Source: Podocnemis expansa (Eukaryota > Chordata > Testudines > Podocnemididae). From it: a stretch of 64,000 nucleotides of DNA. A program made the position numbers and the translations under genes. Shown here one piece after another: positions 51,733 through 61,310 of the stretch. The stretch covers positions 2,189,272-2,253,271 of the forward strand of contig ML682118.1 in NCBI GenBank assembly GCA_007922195.1, written 5' to 3'. Position 1 is the first letter of the stretch, and each line of letters starts with the position of its first letter. The notes under the pieces are model-generated. The model saw only the letters and a list, made by a program, of their open reading frames with translations. It had not been told where the DNA came from and searched no databases.

Positions 51733-52254
51733 TTTCTTTCTCAGTACATTGTTTGATGGCTGAGGAGGGAAGGACAAGGAAAATGTTCAGATTCAGAATG
51801 GCAATGAGAATGACCTTTTCTACTTTCTTCATAATATCTCATGATCTCTGTCTGCCAAAGGACCATAGAAATTGAACTTTTTGACTAAAGGTGGCAAATG
51901 TTCATCACTCTTGACAATCACAGCACAAGCCAGGTGTTTTATAACATGAATGTATATTAGCATAGCTTCATTAATGTCGATTAGACTGCATCAGTTTGCA
52001 ACATTTGGGGCTCTGACCCAAGGCCTTGCTTGATTCAGTGCATTGAAGAATGGAACAAAACACAACACAAGGACAGAAAACCTAATGAATAGGGCCCCTC
52101 AGTTCCATCAAATGCCATGTGAAAAATTTCTGCATGATATGAAACTACTAAAATGTCAAGAGATCCTGATTCCAATTTCCCAAGGAAATACAAAATTGAC
52201 TTGCTCAGTATCCTAAGTGTCAGCTTGTCCAAAAAAATTCCTCCTTGAGCTTTC
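51733..52254. other. 5' flank of OR-1 and spacer
   Basis: About 51733-51890 is similar to the flank of OR-2 at 61150-61310 (CTTTCTCAGTACATTGT, ATAATATCTCATGATCT). The rest shows nothing recognisable. Confidence 0.6.
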
Positions 52255-52380
52255 TATATATATGATCTGTCACCTCTCTGCAAGGCGTCTGATAAAGTGA
52301 GATTTCCTCCTACAAAAGCTCACACAGTAAATACATTTGTTAGTCTTTCGGTGCCACAGGAATCCTTGTTTGTTTCACCT
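52255..52380 (+). repeat. SINE-like repeat S, fragment
   Basis: GTCTGATAAAGTGAGATTTCC, then AAAGCTCACACAGTAAATAC, TTGTTAGTCTTTCGGTGCCAC and GGAATCCTTGTTTG match the S family 3' half. Confidence 0.6.
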
Positions 52381-52384
52381 AATT

Positions 52385-53695
52385 TGTGGTACTGATACCA
52401 TCTGCGCAAATGTAACCCATGCACCTAAAACAGGCTGTCTTTTAGAGACCTGTTCAGGCTGGGTTACATTGCTGGGTGGATTTAGCTGCCCACAAACCAG
52501 AAGTTTCTGGTGATAGGGTGTGGTAGCATTTTGAGCATACTCCACAAGTTTCAGTTGTTGGTGGTGTGGTTAGCTGCCTGAGAGAAAGAAGCAGCCCAGA
52601 GAGGAGCAACTACAGAGAGTTGCAGGGTCTACATGCTCAGTAATTGAGTGAGAGGAGCTGAGCCAGGATATTTTCTCCCTTCTTTGGACTATTTTGCAAG
52701 GGAGTTTTCTGTTGTGGGACTGAGAGCTGGATAGCCAGTAAACAGACTGTGTGGTGCTGGTTGAAGAGGAGAAAGAAAGGACTGCATAACATTCTCCTGG
52801 GGTGTGTTCACACAGCATTCTTATTTCGAAACAATGAGGTTGTTTTGAAATAAGAATTGCCATCGCCACACGACGTATGACCATTTCGAAACAAGGAAAC
52901 CCCTTGTTTCAAAATGCGAGCCGTACTTTCAAAATAGGTTAAACCTCATTTCCTGTTGAAACAAGGTTGTTTTGAAACTAGTGGTTTCGAAACAACCCTG
53001 TGTGGACATGTTATTTTGAAACAATTGTTTCAGCCAGGGTGATGAGGAGGACCCCGGCTGGGGAGAAGGGGGCACCGGGCTCCCTGCCATGGGGCTGGGG
53101 AAAAGCCCTGTGGCAGGGAAAGCCACGCTAGACCCCTGCCAGCTGGGGAAACCCTTAGCCCCCAGGGGCTGGCTGGAGCTGCTGCAGGTGCTCCCGCCAG
53201 CCCGCCTGGGCTAGGGGTACCTCTAGCAGGCAGGGGTCTAGCAGCTGCCACCCAGGGCTGGGGGATCCCTGCCCTTCGGGGCTTTTTCCCCTGCCTGGCT
53301 CTGCGGGTGAGAGCCAGGCAGGGGATTCAGTGGCAACATGGCCCGCAGGTGGGCCATGTTGCCACACCTCCTGTGGTGCCCTGCCCCGGAACCGAAATAG
53401 CATGCCCACAGTGTGGACATGCTATTTCGATTCCCGCTTTTTGCTTATTTCTTGGACAGTGTTGTTTTTATTTTGAAATAACTTGTTTCGAAATAACATG
53501 TTATTTCGAAACAAGTTATTTCGAAAGGGCTTGCAAAACAAGACCTGTGTGTGTGAACATAGCCCCGAAGATTCCTGCAGCCAGAGAAGATGAGGATTGC
53601 TTCTGTTTTGATTCCAAGCCTGGAGGACTTGGAGACTGCAATTGAGATAAAGGTGACTCCACCTGAACTCTAGGACTCTTGGGTTCCTTACTGTT
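52385..53695 (+). repeat. Unclassified repeat X, second copy (Y), split by a type B transposon
   Basis: It matches the reverse complement of 48540-49060 on both sides of the type B insertion at 52800-53564. It ends with GATAAAGGTGACTCCACCTG and GGACTCTTGGG near 53690. Confidence 0.65.
52800..53564. mobile_element. Type B transposon inside repeat X copy, TSD CTG/CCG
   Basis: The ends are GGGTGTGTTCACAC and GTGTGAACATAGCC; flanks CTG and CCG differ by one base. The core has hairpins GGCAACATGGCC..GGCCATGTTGCC (53332-53363) and GAAATAGCATG..CATGCTATTTC (53394-53428), shared with other type B copies. Confidence 0.8.
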
Positions 53696-54302
53696 TTTTG
53701 TTTTTTTTTTTAATTCATTTTGGTGTCTTAAAGCATTGACAGGCTAGTGACTTTGCTCTGCTACTGCTATGTGGTATTGTTTACCTGTGTGGCTCTGTAT
53801 CTTTTCTTTGTGTGTTAATGATATGCTAGAGACTTAAGTTCTTTCTTTTGGTGAGCCACTAGTCTTCTGTGTGACCTGGAATCTTCCCTTCTCTTTGTTC
53901 TCTCCATCGCACTCTGTTATGTCTACCCTTCTCTGATTAGATTGTGAGTTCTGTGAGTAGAAATCGTCTGTGTTTTATTATGTTCGTTTCCCCATTTACA
54001 CCTTTTCTCATCAGCTGGCAGAAGTGATGTACAATCAATGTAGTAGTAGACTAGGATATGTCCGTACTGGTCCCACTAAACTAGAGTATTGACTTTTAGT
54101 CTAAGACCAATTAGTACTCCAGTGGATAGCCAAAACACTACCACAAAAATACTCCTGGCTGTTCTGTATATTCATCATGTTAGTTCAAGCACACTGAGTG
54201 CACATCTGTTTACCTAAACTGGGAAGTTTGCTTCTGATTTCAGTATGAATCCTCCCTTAATGTCTTTGACAACACTGAAAATAGATAGGCTGTGACTGCT
54301 GG
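53696..54302. other. Intergenic, no gene
   Basis: Nothing supported here. Continued weak similarity to repeat X beyond 53700 is possible. Confidence 0.4.
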
Positions 54303-54710
54303 GTTCATAGAATCATAGGGTTGGAAGGTACCCCACGAGGTTATCTAGTCCAACCTTCTGCCAAAAAGGCAGGACTACTCCCACTAGATTATCCCAGCCA
54401 GGGTTTTGTCCAGCTGGGCCTTAAACACTTCCAAAGATGGAGATTCCACCACCTCCCTAGGTAGCTTATACCAATGCTTCACCACTCGCCTAGTAAGAAA
54501 CTTTTTTCTCTCTCTGAACTTAAAACTGCTAGTCTGTGTTAAACATAGTCTTTGGGTTACCAGACTTGCTGCCTCCTCTGTTTTGCCATTCTGCAGCCAT
54601 CCCTTGGTAGCAGAAACAGACATGGGTGCTAATGTGATCGTCAGGTTAGAGATAATGGTATTGTCATCAACCTCCATGTTCTTCACTCTTGCAGAGAGGC
54701 ACATTGCCAT
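54303..54710 (-). mobile_element. CR1 3'-end fragment with C-terminal codons of ORF2
   Basis: In + orientation ATAGAATCATAGGGTTGGAAG opens the 3' end. The minus strand encodes [20 protein letters not shown] followed by FKAQLDK, a standard CR1 ORF2 C-terminus. It reads open for 108 codons from 54710, but only the last part is recognisably CR1. Confidence 0.75.
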
Positions 54711-54890
54711 TCCAAAGTCATCAGAAGTGTTTTGCTTCCATTGATATTGAAGGGATAGTTGGGTTTACATTAAATAGATTTTCATGGAAAGTCTCAGCTA
54801 TCATCTTCATCATATATTTCTATAAGTAGGAAAACTGAGAAGCCCTTTCTGGGGAAATTTTATTTCTCAGTTGACTAAATACAAAAATTG
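54711..54890. other. Spacer, nothing seen
   Basis: Short AT-rich gap between a CR1 fragment and a type B transposon. Confidence 0.35.
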
Positions 54891-55347
54891 GGCTATGTCC
54901 ACACGGCTCTTTTATTTCAAAATAACACTCGTTATTTTGAAATAAAAGAAATTAGGTCTACATGACGTTTTCTTATTTCGAAAGGACAGATCCCGTCCTT
55001 TTGAAATAAGAATCGTCATTTCAAAAAAGTAAAACCTGGCCCCACCTCGAAACAGCCGTTATTTCGGAAGGGATATTTCGAAATAACGCCATTTAGACCT
55101 GTTCTTTCAAAACAACACTGTGTAGACCTGTTGCTTCAAAAGAACTGCTTCGAAACAACAGGTCCAAACAGCTTTATTTCAAAATAACCATTTTGAAATA
55201 ACAGCCGTTTGGATTGCAGGCTTTCCCTTAATTCGAATTAATGTTTTGTTAATTCGAATTAACTTATTTCAAAATAAGGATTTTATTTTGAAATAACTCA
55301 TTTCGAAATCCTTATTTCGAAATCACAATGCATATGTAGACATAGCC
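54891..55347. mobile_element. Type B transposon lacking most of the GC core, TSD TTG
   Basis: The ends are GGCTATGTCCACAC and ATGTAGACATAGCC, with TTG at 54888-54890 and 55348-55350. At 457 bp it is almost wholly TTATTTCGAAATAA and AATTCGAATTAA words. Confidence 0.87.
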
Positions 55348-55350
55348 TTG

Positions 55351-56394
55351 GAGGACCTGAGAAACTCCTGTGAAAAGTCCTGTTTTCTGTATGGAAAAAA
55401 AAATACTTCTGGCATGCTTTGTATATTTAACTGAGTTGATAGCAAAAGCCTTAAAGTGTTCCAAATATTATTCATATTTATGTTCTCAAGTGTCAGCTTT
55501 ATATTAATATCCTAATATATTGAATTGAAAGAGCAAACTTACTGTTTTTGTCTTGGTGCAATCTTTTCCAACTTGCAATCTGTTTGATCCTTCAATGCCA
55601 GCAATCACTGGCCATTATCTATCAATCTATTATGCTTTTATCACTGCACTACCCATCAGCGGTATCCTTATCCATTCCCTGGATTTCCTGAGTAGATGGG
55701 TCACTCCTCACTTCCAAACAGCTGGGTCTCACACCACAGACAAATGCTCCTTTCTTCCTTCCTTGGGCAGCTTTGGCTGAGATAAGAAGAACTAAATGGG
55801 ATAAGAGGTCTAAATGGGATCTCCAGGGTCTAGACCTGAACCCACTTTGCGTGGCTTCTGACTGGATCACAGCCCAGGATATTCCCTACTCTGGGTTAGA
55901 TAACTGATCTGGTCTCCAGGGCTGCTCTGATCTCACCTCGGGAGCTAGCCACTCTGGCACCCTGCCCTATTTCACCCCATCCAAAATAGCACCCAGCCTA
56001 AAGCTCAGGTAATGACATCATCTCTGGAAGGACCTCTGGCTCTAAATAAGGCAGGGCTGAGGCACAAAGACAGTGCCAAAGCATTGGGAGATTTAAACAT
56101 ATATTTATAGAACAGAGATGTGACCTACAGTAGCTACTTCACTGATGGCACAAGAGCCTTACCTGCCCTGGAATTGCCTGTTCTTTCATTAAGATCACAT
56201 AACTACCTCTGAAGGAACAAGGGTTTTGTTTGTTTGTTTTCCTCCTCCCTCCTGCAAAGCCTCAGTAGCTCTTGGGATGGAGCCACCAGAGGAACCCACA
56301 ACTCAGGCTGCCTTGACTGCTTGAAGTAAGTCATTAAGGGGCAACCAGAAACAAACATTAAAAATTAAAGCCCAGGTCCTAAGCTGATATGAAT
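55351..56394. other. Intergenic, no gene
   Basis: Short frames only. No repeat identified. Confidence 0.4.
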
Positions 56395-57345
56395 TCATAG
56401 AATTATAGGCTTAGAAGGGACCTCATGAGGTCGTCTAGTACAACTCCTTGTCAAAAAAGCAGCACCACTCTCAGTAAATTATCCTAGCAAGGGTTTTGTC
56501 TAACCGAGCCTTAAATATCTCCAAAGATGAAGAGTCCATCATTTCCCTAGACAGGCCATTCCAATGTCACCACTCTCCAAGTAAGAAAGTTTCTCCTAAT
56601 ATCCAGCCTCAACCTCCCCAGCTGCAACATGAAACTGTTGCTCCTTGTTCTGTCCTCTGTTACTACTGAGAACAGCCGAGCTCTGTTCTACTTGGAGCAT
56701 CTCTTCAAACAGTTGAAGGTTGCTATCAAATCCCCCCTCAGTCTTCTCTTCTGCAGGCTAAATAAACCTAGTTCCTTCAGTCTTTCTTCATAGTGCTTGT
56801 GCTCCAGCCCCTTGATCATTTTTTGTTGCCTTCTGCTGGACTCTTTCTAATTTGTCCACGTCTTGTTTTGTAGTGGGGACCCCAAAATTGGACAAAGTAT
56901 TCCAGATGTGGACTCACCAGTGCCAAACAGGGGAAGAATCACATCCCTCAGTCTGCTGGTAACACATCTTCTGATGCAGCCCAGTATGCCATTGGCCTTT
57001 TTGGCAGCAAGAGCACAGTGTTGACTCATATCCAGCTTCCCATCCACCATGACCCCCAGGTCCTTTCCTACAGCGCTGCCACTTAGCTGATCGCTCCCCA
57101 GCCTGTAGCAGCGCATGGGGTTTTTCCATCCCAGGTGCAGGATTTTGCACTTGTCTTTGTTGAACCTCATGAGATTTCTATTGGCCCACAGTTCCAATTT
57201 GTCTAGGTCTCCCTGAATCCTGTCCCTTCCCTCCAGCTTGTCTACCCTTCTCCCTAGCTTGGTGTCATCTGCAAACTTACTGAGTCTGCAATCTATCCCA
57301 TCATCAAGACCATTAATGAAAATGTTGAATAGGATTGACACAGTT
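56395..57345 (-). mobile_element. CR1-type LINE, 3' part with RT motif, 5'-truncated
   Basis: The 3' end starts at ATTCATAGAATTATAGGCTTAG. A minus-strand frame from 57341 encodes ILFNIFINGLDDGIDC, then LSKFADDTKLG (FADD catalytic box), KDLGVMVDGKLDMS and CALAAKKANGILGCIRR, classical CR1 RT order. A frameshift near 56880 ends it. The truncation point is about 57345. Confidence 0.88.
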
Positions 57346-57608
57346 CCATTGCCTTTTAGTGTAGGAAGGCCTTGTTATGTCAGATGAGGATCTGGATCTT
57401 TGATTTTAGAGGAACTACAGTTGATTCACACAAGTGAGGGATCTGAATATTTTGATTTTAGTGGGGCCACAATGATTTACACCATCTAGGGATCAGGTCA
57501 GATTGACTTCTACAGAACTACAGTCAATTTAAACAATCTGTCAGCTGTGGCTCGTTTCACTGTTTGAAATCCATTTTGTTTCCATTTTCCTGGTGTGAAC
57601 CTGAGGCA
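57346..57608. other. Intergenic, nothing seen
   Basis: No gene or named repeat. The phrase GAGGATCTGGATCTTTGATTTTAG recurs in diverged form (GGGATCTGAATATTTTGATTTTAG) about 50 bases later. Confidence 0.35.
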
Positions 57609-57790
57609 AAGAAAAACAATTAAGGGGTCCTGTGGCTCTTTTAAAGACTAACACATGTATTTATTACATGAGCTTCCTTGGGGAAACTCCCACATTGTTA
57701 CATGCTTTAATGAAGTGGGATATTCTCCCCCTGAAAGCCATGGAACTCTTTGTGTGTTTTTCTGAACTAGACTAACACTGCTACCCTTTT
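57609..57790. repeat. Two S-repeat pieces head to head
   Basis: 57615-57705 reads as antisense S (TCCTGTGGCTCTTTTAAAGAC, ACATGAGCTTCCTTGGGG). 57705-57790 reads as sense S end (AATGAAGTGGGATATTCTCC, GACTAGACTAACACTGCTACC). Confidence 0.55.
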
Positions 57791-58378
57791 GGAAATAGGC
57801 AAAGAGGAATCCCAAATTCTTTTGCAGACTGTGCTTTGATGCCTGACTTGGCCACATATTATAAATGGTGAGAGGGTAGCTACTAATGGTTGTGGAGTGA
57901 TTCACTGTCACTAGAGACAGAACATTGGAAGAATTCAGTCTTGCTAAGAATACCTGCGTCTGATCTTCAAATTTTATTGTGGTGAATGGCCTAACTTCTC
58001 TTTCTACGCAGAACACTAAAAGAAAAGGCTCATTTGGCTCCAGGTGCAATGCTACACAACACATTTAATTCACACTGGTTACAGCTACGGCTGTGAAACT
58101 ATAGAGATATGAGGGGCCAGATCCCAAGATGATATAAGTTATTGAACATATCATATAAAGAATGGGTCAGACTCCAGATGCTGTAAACAATATTTTGATC
58201 CATTGGGATCACTGATGCCAGATTTCCATCAGAGTTAACTTTCCATACTGCTATGGAGTTTGTCAATTTCCATGAATTCAGTGTCTGTACCATATTGTCT
58301 AGTTTTGTGTTTCTTCCTTATATCTGAAATGCACATTGCTTGGTATCAAATTCCCATTTTAATATCCATGTAGTGGTC
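57791..58378. other. Intergenic, no gene
   Basis: Short open frames without family motifs. Confidence 0.4.
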
Positions 58379-58381
58379 TAA

Positions 58382-59614
58382 GGCTATGTCTACACACAGT
58401 TTTGTTATTTCGAAAGAAGCTATTTCGAAATAACTTATTTTGAAAGAACCTGTTATTTCGAAATAACTTGTTTCGAAATAACAAAACTGTGTCCTCGAAA
58501 TAAGGGAGCGAAATAGCAGGTCCACAGTGTGGACCTGCTATTTCTCTTCCTCTGGGGGCTGCAGGCACCCACAGGGTGCAGTGCAGAGGCGCACTGCACC
58601 CCGTGGGTGCCTGCAAAGGGCTGCAGGCACCGCGCCTCACCTGGCGGGTGCCCGCAGCCCCCTGCAGGCACCCGCCAGGAGCGGGCAGCGGGGCACTGCA
58701 CCCCAGGGGCTTTAACGCCCCTGCTGCCCCCCAAGCTGGCGGAGCGGCTCCGGCGCGCGGCTGCAGCCACGGGGAGCCGGGTCCCGCCAGCCCCTCCGGC
58801 CCCGGGCTCAGCGGGGGCAGTGGTTGCGAGCCCCGCGGCTCCCCCGCCACCAGCTCGGGGGTCCTGCAGCCCCGGGGGAGGTGGCCACAGCCCAGGCGGC
58901 TCATCCTGCACCCTGCAGCCACCTCCCCTGGGGCTGCAGGACCCCCGAGCTGGTGGCGGGGGAGCCGTGCGGCTCGCAACCACTGCCCCCGCTGAGCCCG
59001 GGGCCGGAGGGGCCGGCGGGACCCGGCTCCCCGTGGCTGCAGCCCCCGCGGCAGGGAAAAGCCGCGGCCCCGGCTCCCTGCCCCCGGCTTTGCCGCCAGC
59101 CCTGGCAGCAGGGAGAGCCGGGTGCCCCCGGACCCCACTGTGGGGGTGGGCAGCAGCCCCGGCTGTGGGGAGAGCGGGGAGCCCCGGCACCCTGCCGCCT
59201 GGCTTCTGAGCACCCCAGCAGCGGGGAGAGGGGGGGCATCAGCGCCCCTCCGCAGGGCTCCCCGCTGCTCTTGGGGGCAGCGCCCCGGTGCCCTGCGGTT
59301 TGTCCCCCCCCTCAGCACCCTGGACAGGGTGCTGAGGGGGTGGCTCTTCCTCCCAGGGTGCTAAGCACCCTGGGGGGAAGCTCAGCCAGTTATTTCGAAA
59401 CGGCATGTCCACTTGGCGTTGTTTCGAAACAACCGTTTCGAAACAACGCCCTTTCGAAATAAAACGAGGTTTAGCTTATTTCAAAAAGCGCACGGCTATT
59501 TCGAAAGAAGCGGTTTGCTTCTTTCGAAATGGCCGTGCGTCGTGTGGCCATGCCATTCCTTATTTCAAAACAACCTCTGTTGTTTCGAAATAAGGAGTGT
59601 GTGTGGACATACCC
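58382..59614. mobile_element. Type B transposon with long GC-rich palindrome, TSD TAA
   Basis: The ends are GGCTATGTCTACAC and GTGTGGACATACCC, with TAA at 58379-58381 and 59615-59617. Hairpin GAAATAGCAGG..CCTGCTATTTC lies at 58510-58544. A near-perfect 127-base inverted repeat lies at 58759-58886/58918-59044. Long frames on both strands (up to 319 codons, 58359-59318 minus) are GC artefacts of Pro/Gly/Ala composition. Confidence 0.9.
58759..59044. repeat. Near-perfect GC-rich inverted repeat
   Basis: The left arm starts GGCTGCAGCCACGGGGAGCC and the right arm ends with its reverse complement. The arms are about 127 bases with very few mismatches and a spacer of about 31 bases. Confidence 0.9.
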
Positions 59615-59617
59615 TAA

Positions 59618-60526
59618 GATTTCAAGATCGTGACTGCAAGACAGAAATCTGTGAGCTGTGAATTAAGTTTGCAAATAGGCTCAAATCTAGAGAAGCAACC
59701 TGGAGATTGGGAGGCAGCATAGCAGAGAGACATAAGGATTGTGGCTGGTAGTGTGAAAGACTGAAGTACTTTAACTAAATAAGGGCCTACTGCAGAAGGG
59801 GAGATACCATTTTGGACATACCCTAGGAGAAAGCAGGAAGACAGTAGTGGTTTAGCCTCATTTTCAGGGCTCCTTCCCCCATCTCAGAGCAAATTTTAAT
59901 TCCCTAAATACAGGCTACGTGAGTGAATTTACAGGATAAGGTTGTTCTAAAGAAAAAGGACTCTATGTTGGTGCCAGGGTTGTGGGAGTATACAAGGAGT
60001 CTGAATACTAACAGGACTCTGCAGGGCTTGAATTAAGAATGCTAGGGCTAAGAACTAGGTTGCACAACAGTTAGACAGAAAATGAAAAGGGGATCAGTGT
60101 TTGAAAAACAAAGGTGCCTGCAGTAGAAAGTGATAGCTTGAGACATGAGGCCTAGAACAAGAGGCTAGGTAGAAGGCCTGGAGTGCCAACTAAAGTAGCA
60201 GGGCTGGGCTGTTATAATGCACACTTAGCAAAAGCCAGATTGTGAACCTTGATGAAGTTCACAGTAACTAGCAAGAACAGAGCTAGTTTTGCAAAAGCAC
60301 ACATTCCTAAAGAAGCTCTAGGTACAAGATTCTCACACAAGCACATTCCAGAAAGGTTGTTCCAAAACATCCCAATGACAGGAATGATATAAGCTCATTT
60401 CCCAGAGATAACAGAGACACAGTGATGCTAAGGCTCCCCTCTCAATTCCTGGATTGCTGAAGGAAGCAGAAGACTAGTTCGCTGATAGAAGGAGAAGACC
60501 AGAGTTCAGCAGTAGGCAATACATAA
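59618..60526. other. Intergenic, no gene
   Basis: No motif-bearing frame. The olfactory receptor fragment OR-2 breaks off at about 60527-60545. Confidence 0.4.
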
Positions 60527-61149
60527 TTATAAAAAAATACACCAAAAACATACAGTAACCCCAGTCTCACTGAGGTATGATTCAGAGCAGGAGAGCTTGA
60601 GGAGCTGGAGAATTTCACAAAAAAATTGGTTCACCATGCTGTCTCCAGAGAAGATTAAGACAAATGCTTTCCCAGGGTGCAGTGCATGGTAGAGAATACC
60701 ATTTACCCAGGTACTGTCTGTCATTTGGACACAAGCTGTCCTATTCATTTTAGTCCCATTTTTACAATGATTGGCACATGGCAACATATCAGCCGTATGC
60801 CATGACCGTTAATAAAGCAACATCTGCTGCAGTGAAGGAGAACAGGAGAAAAACTTGGGCCAATACATCCGGAGCAAGAAATCAAGCTGATATTGGTTAT
60901 GCAATTGGATAGGGATTTAGGGATGGTGTCAGAGATGAAGCCGTGGTATCGGATGCACAAAATCATCAGAAAGAAGTATACTAGGGTTTGAAGTTGTTGT
61001 TTAAGGGCTATTGTTGTTATGATTTGAAGGTTCCCCATCAGACCTGTGAGGTGAACCAATAGAAATACAACAAATTTCAAAATCTACGGCTTCCGAATGT
61101 CAGAGAATCCCAGGAGAAGGAACTTACTTATGATGGTCTGTTTGGACAT
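60527..61149 (-). pseudogene. Olfactory receptor pseudogene, family 14-like, 3'-truncated (OR-2)
   Basis: Read leftward from MSKQTIISKFLLLGFSDIRK (61149). A TAG stop follows at 61086-61084 (QIL position). TM1 LVHLTGLMGNLQI and SDTIPKSLSNCITNISLISC remain recognisable. A frameshift near 60870 precedes QVFLLFSFTAADVALLTVMA, and the MAYDRY motif reads MAYG-stop-Y with TGA at 60791-60789. A further shift leads into KMNRTACVQMTDSTWVNGIL, NQFFCEILQLLKLSCSES and YLSETGVTV, where similarity stops. TM5 to TM7 are absent. It is a sister of OR-1. Confidence 0.88.
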
Positions 61150-61310
61150 TTTCTTTCTCAGTACATTGTGTGATGGCTGAGGAAGGAAGGAAAAGTGTAA
61201 CATTCAGAATTAGAGTGTCAGAATGAATGACCTTGTTGATTTTTTTTTCATAATATCTCATGATCTGACTGCAAAAGGAAAAAAACTATAGAATTTTTCA
61301 CATCCATTCA
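61150..61310 (-). repeat. 5' flank duplicated between OR-1 and OR-2
   Basis: CATTTTCTTTCTCAGTACAT, then GTGATGGCTGAGGA and ATAATATCTCATGATCT are shared with 51730-51890. On the minus strand, CCTTCCTCAG could be a splice acceptor for a 5' non-coding exon; this is inference. Confidence 0.6.

Noticed and set aside
58359..59318. Minus-strand 319-codon open frame and similar long frames on both strands
   Set aside because: It lies in the GC-rich core of a type B transposon, is Pro/Gly/Ala-rich, overlaps equally long frames in other phases, and mirrors itself because of the palindrome.
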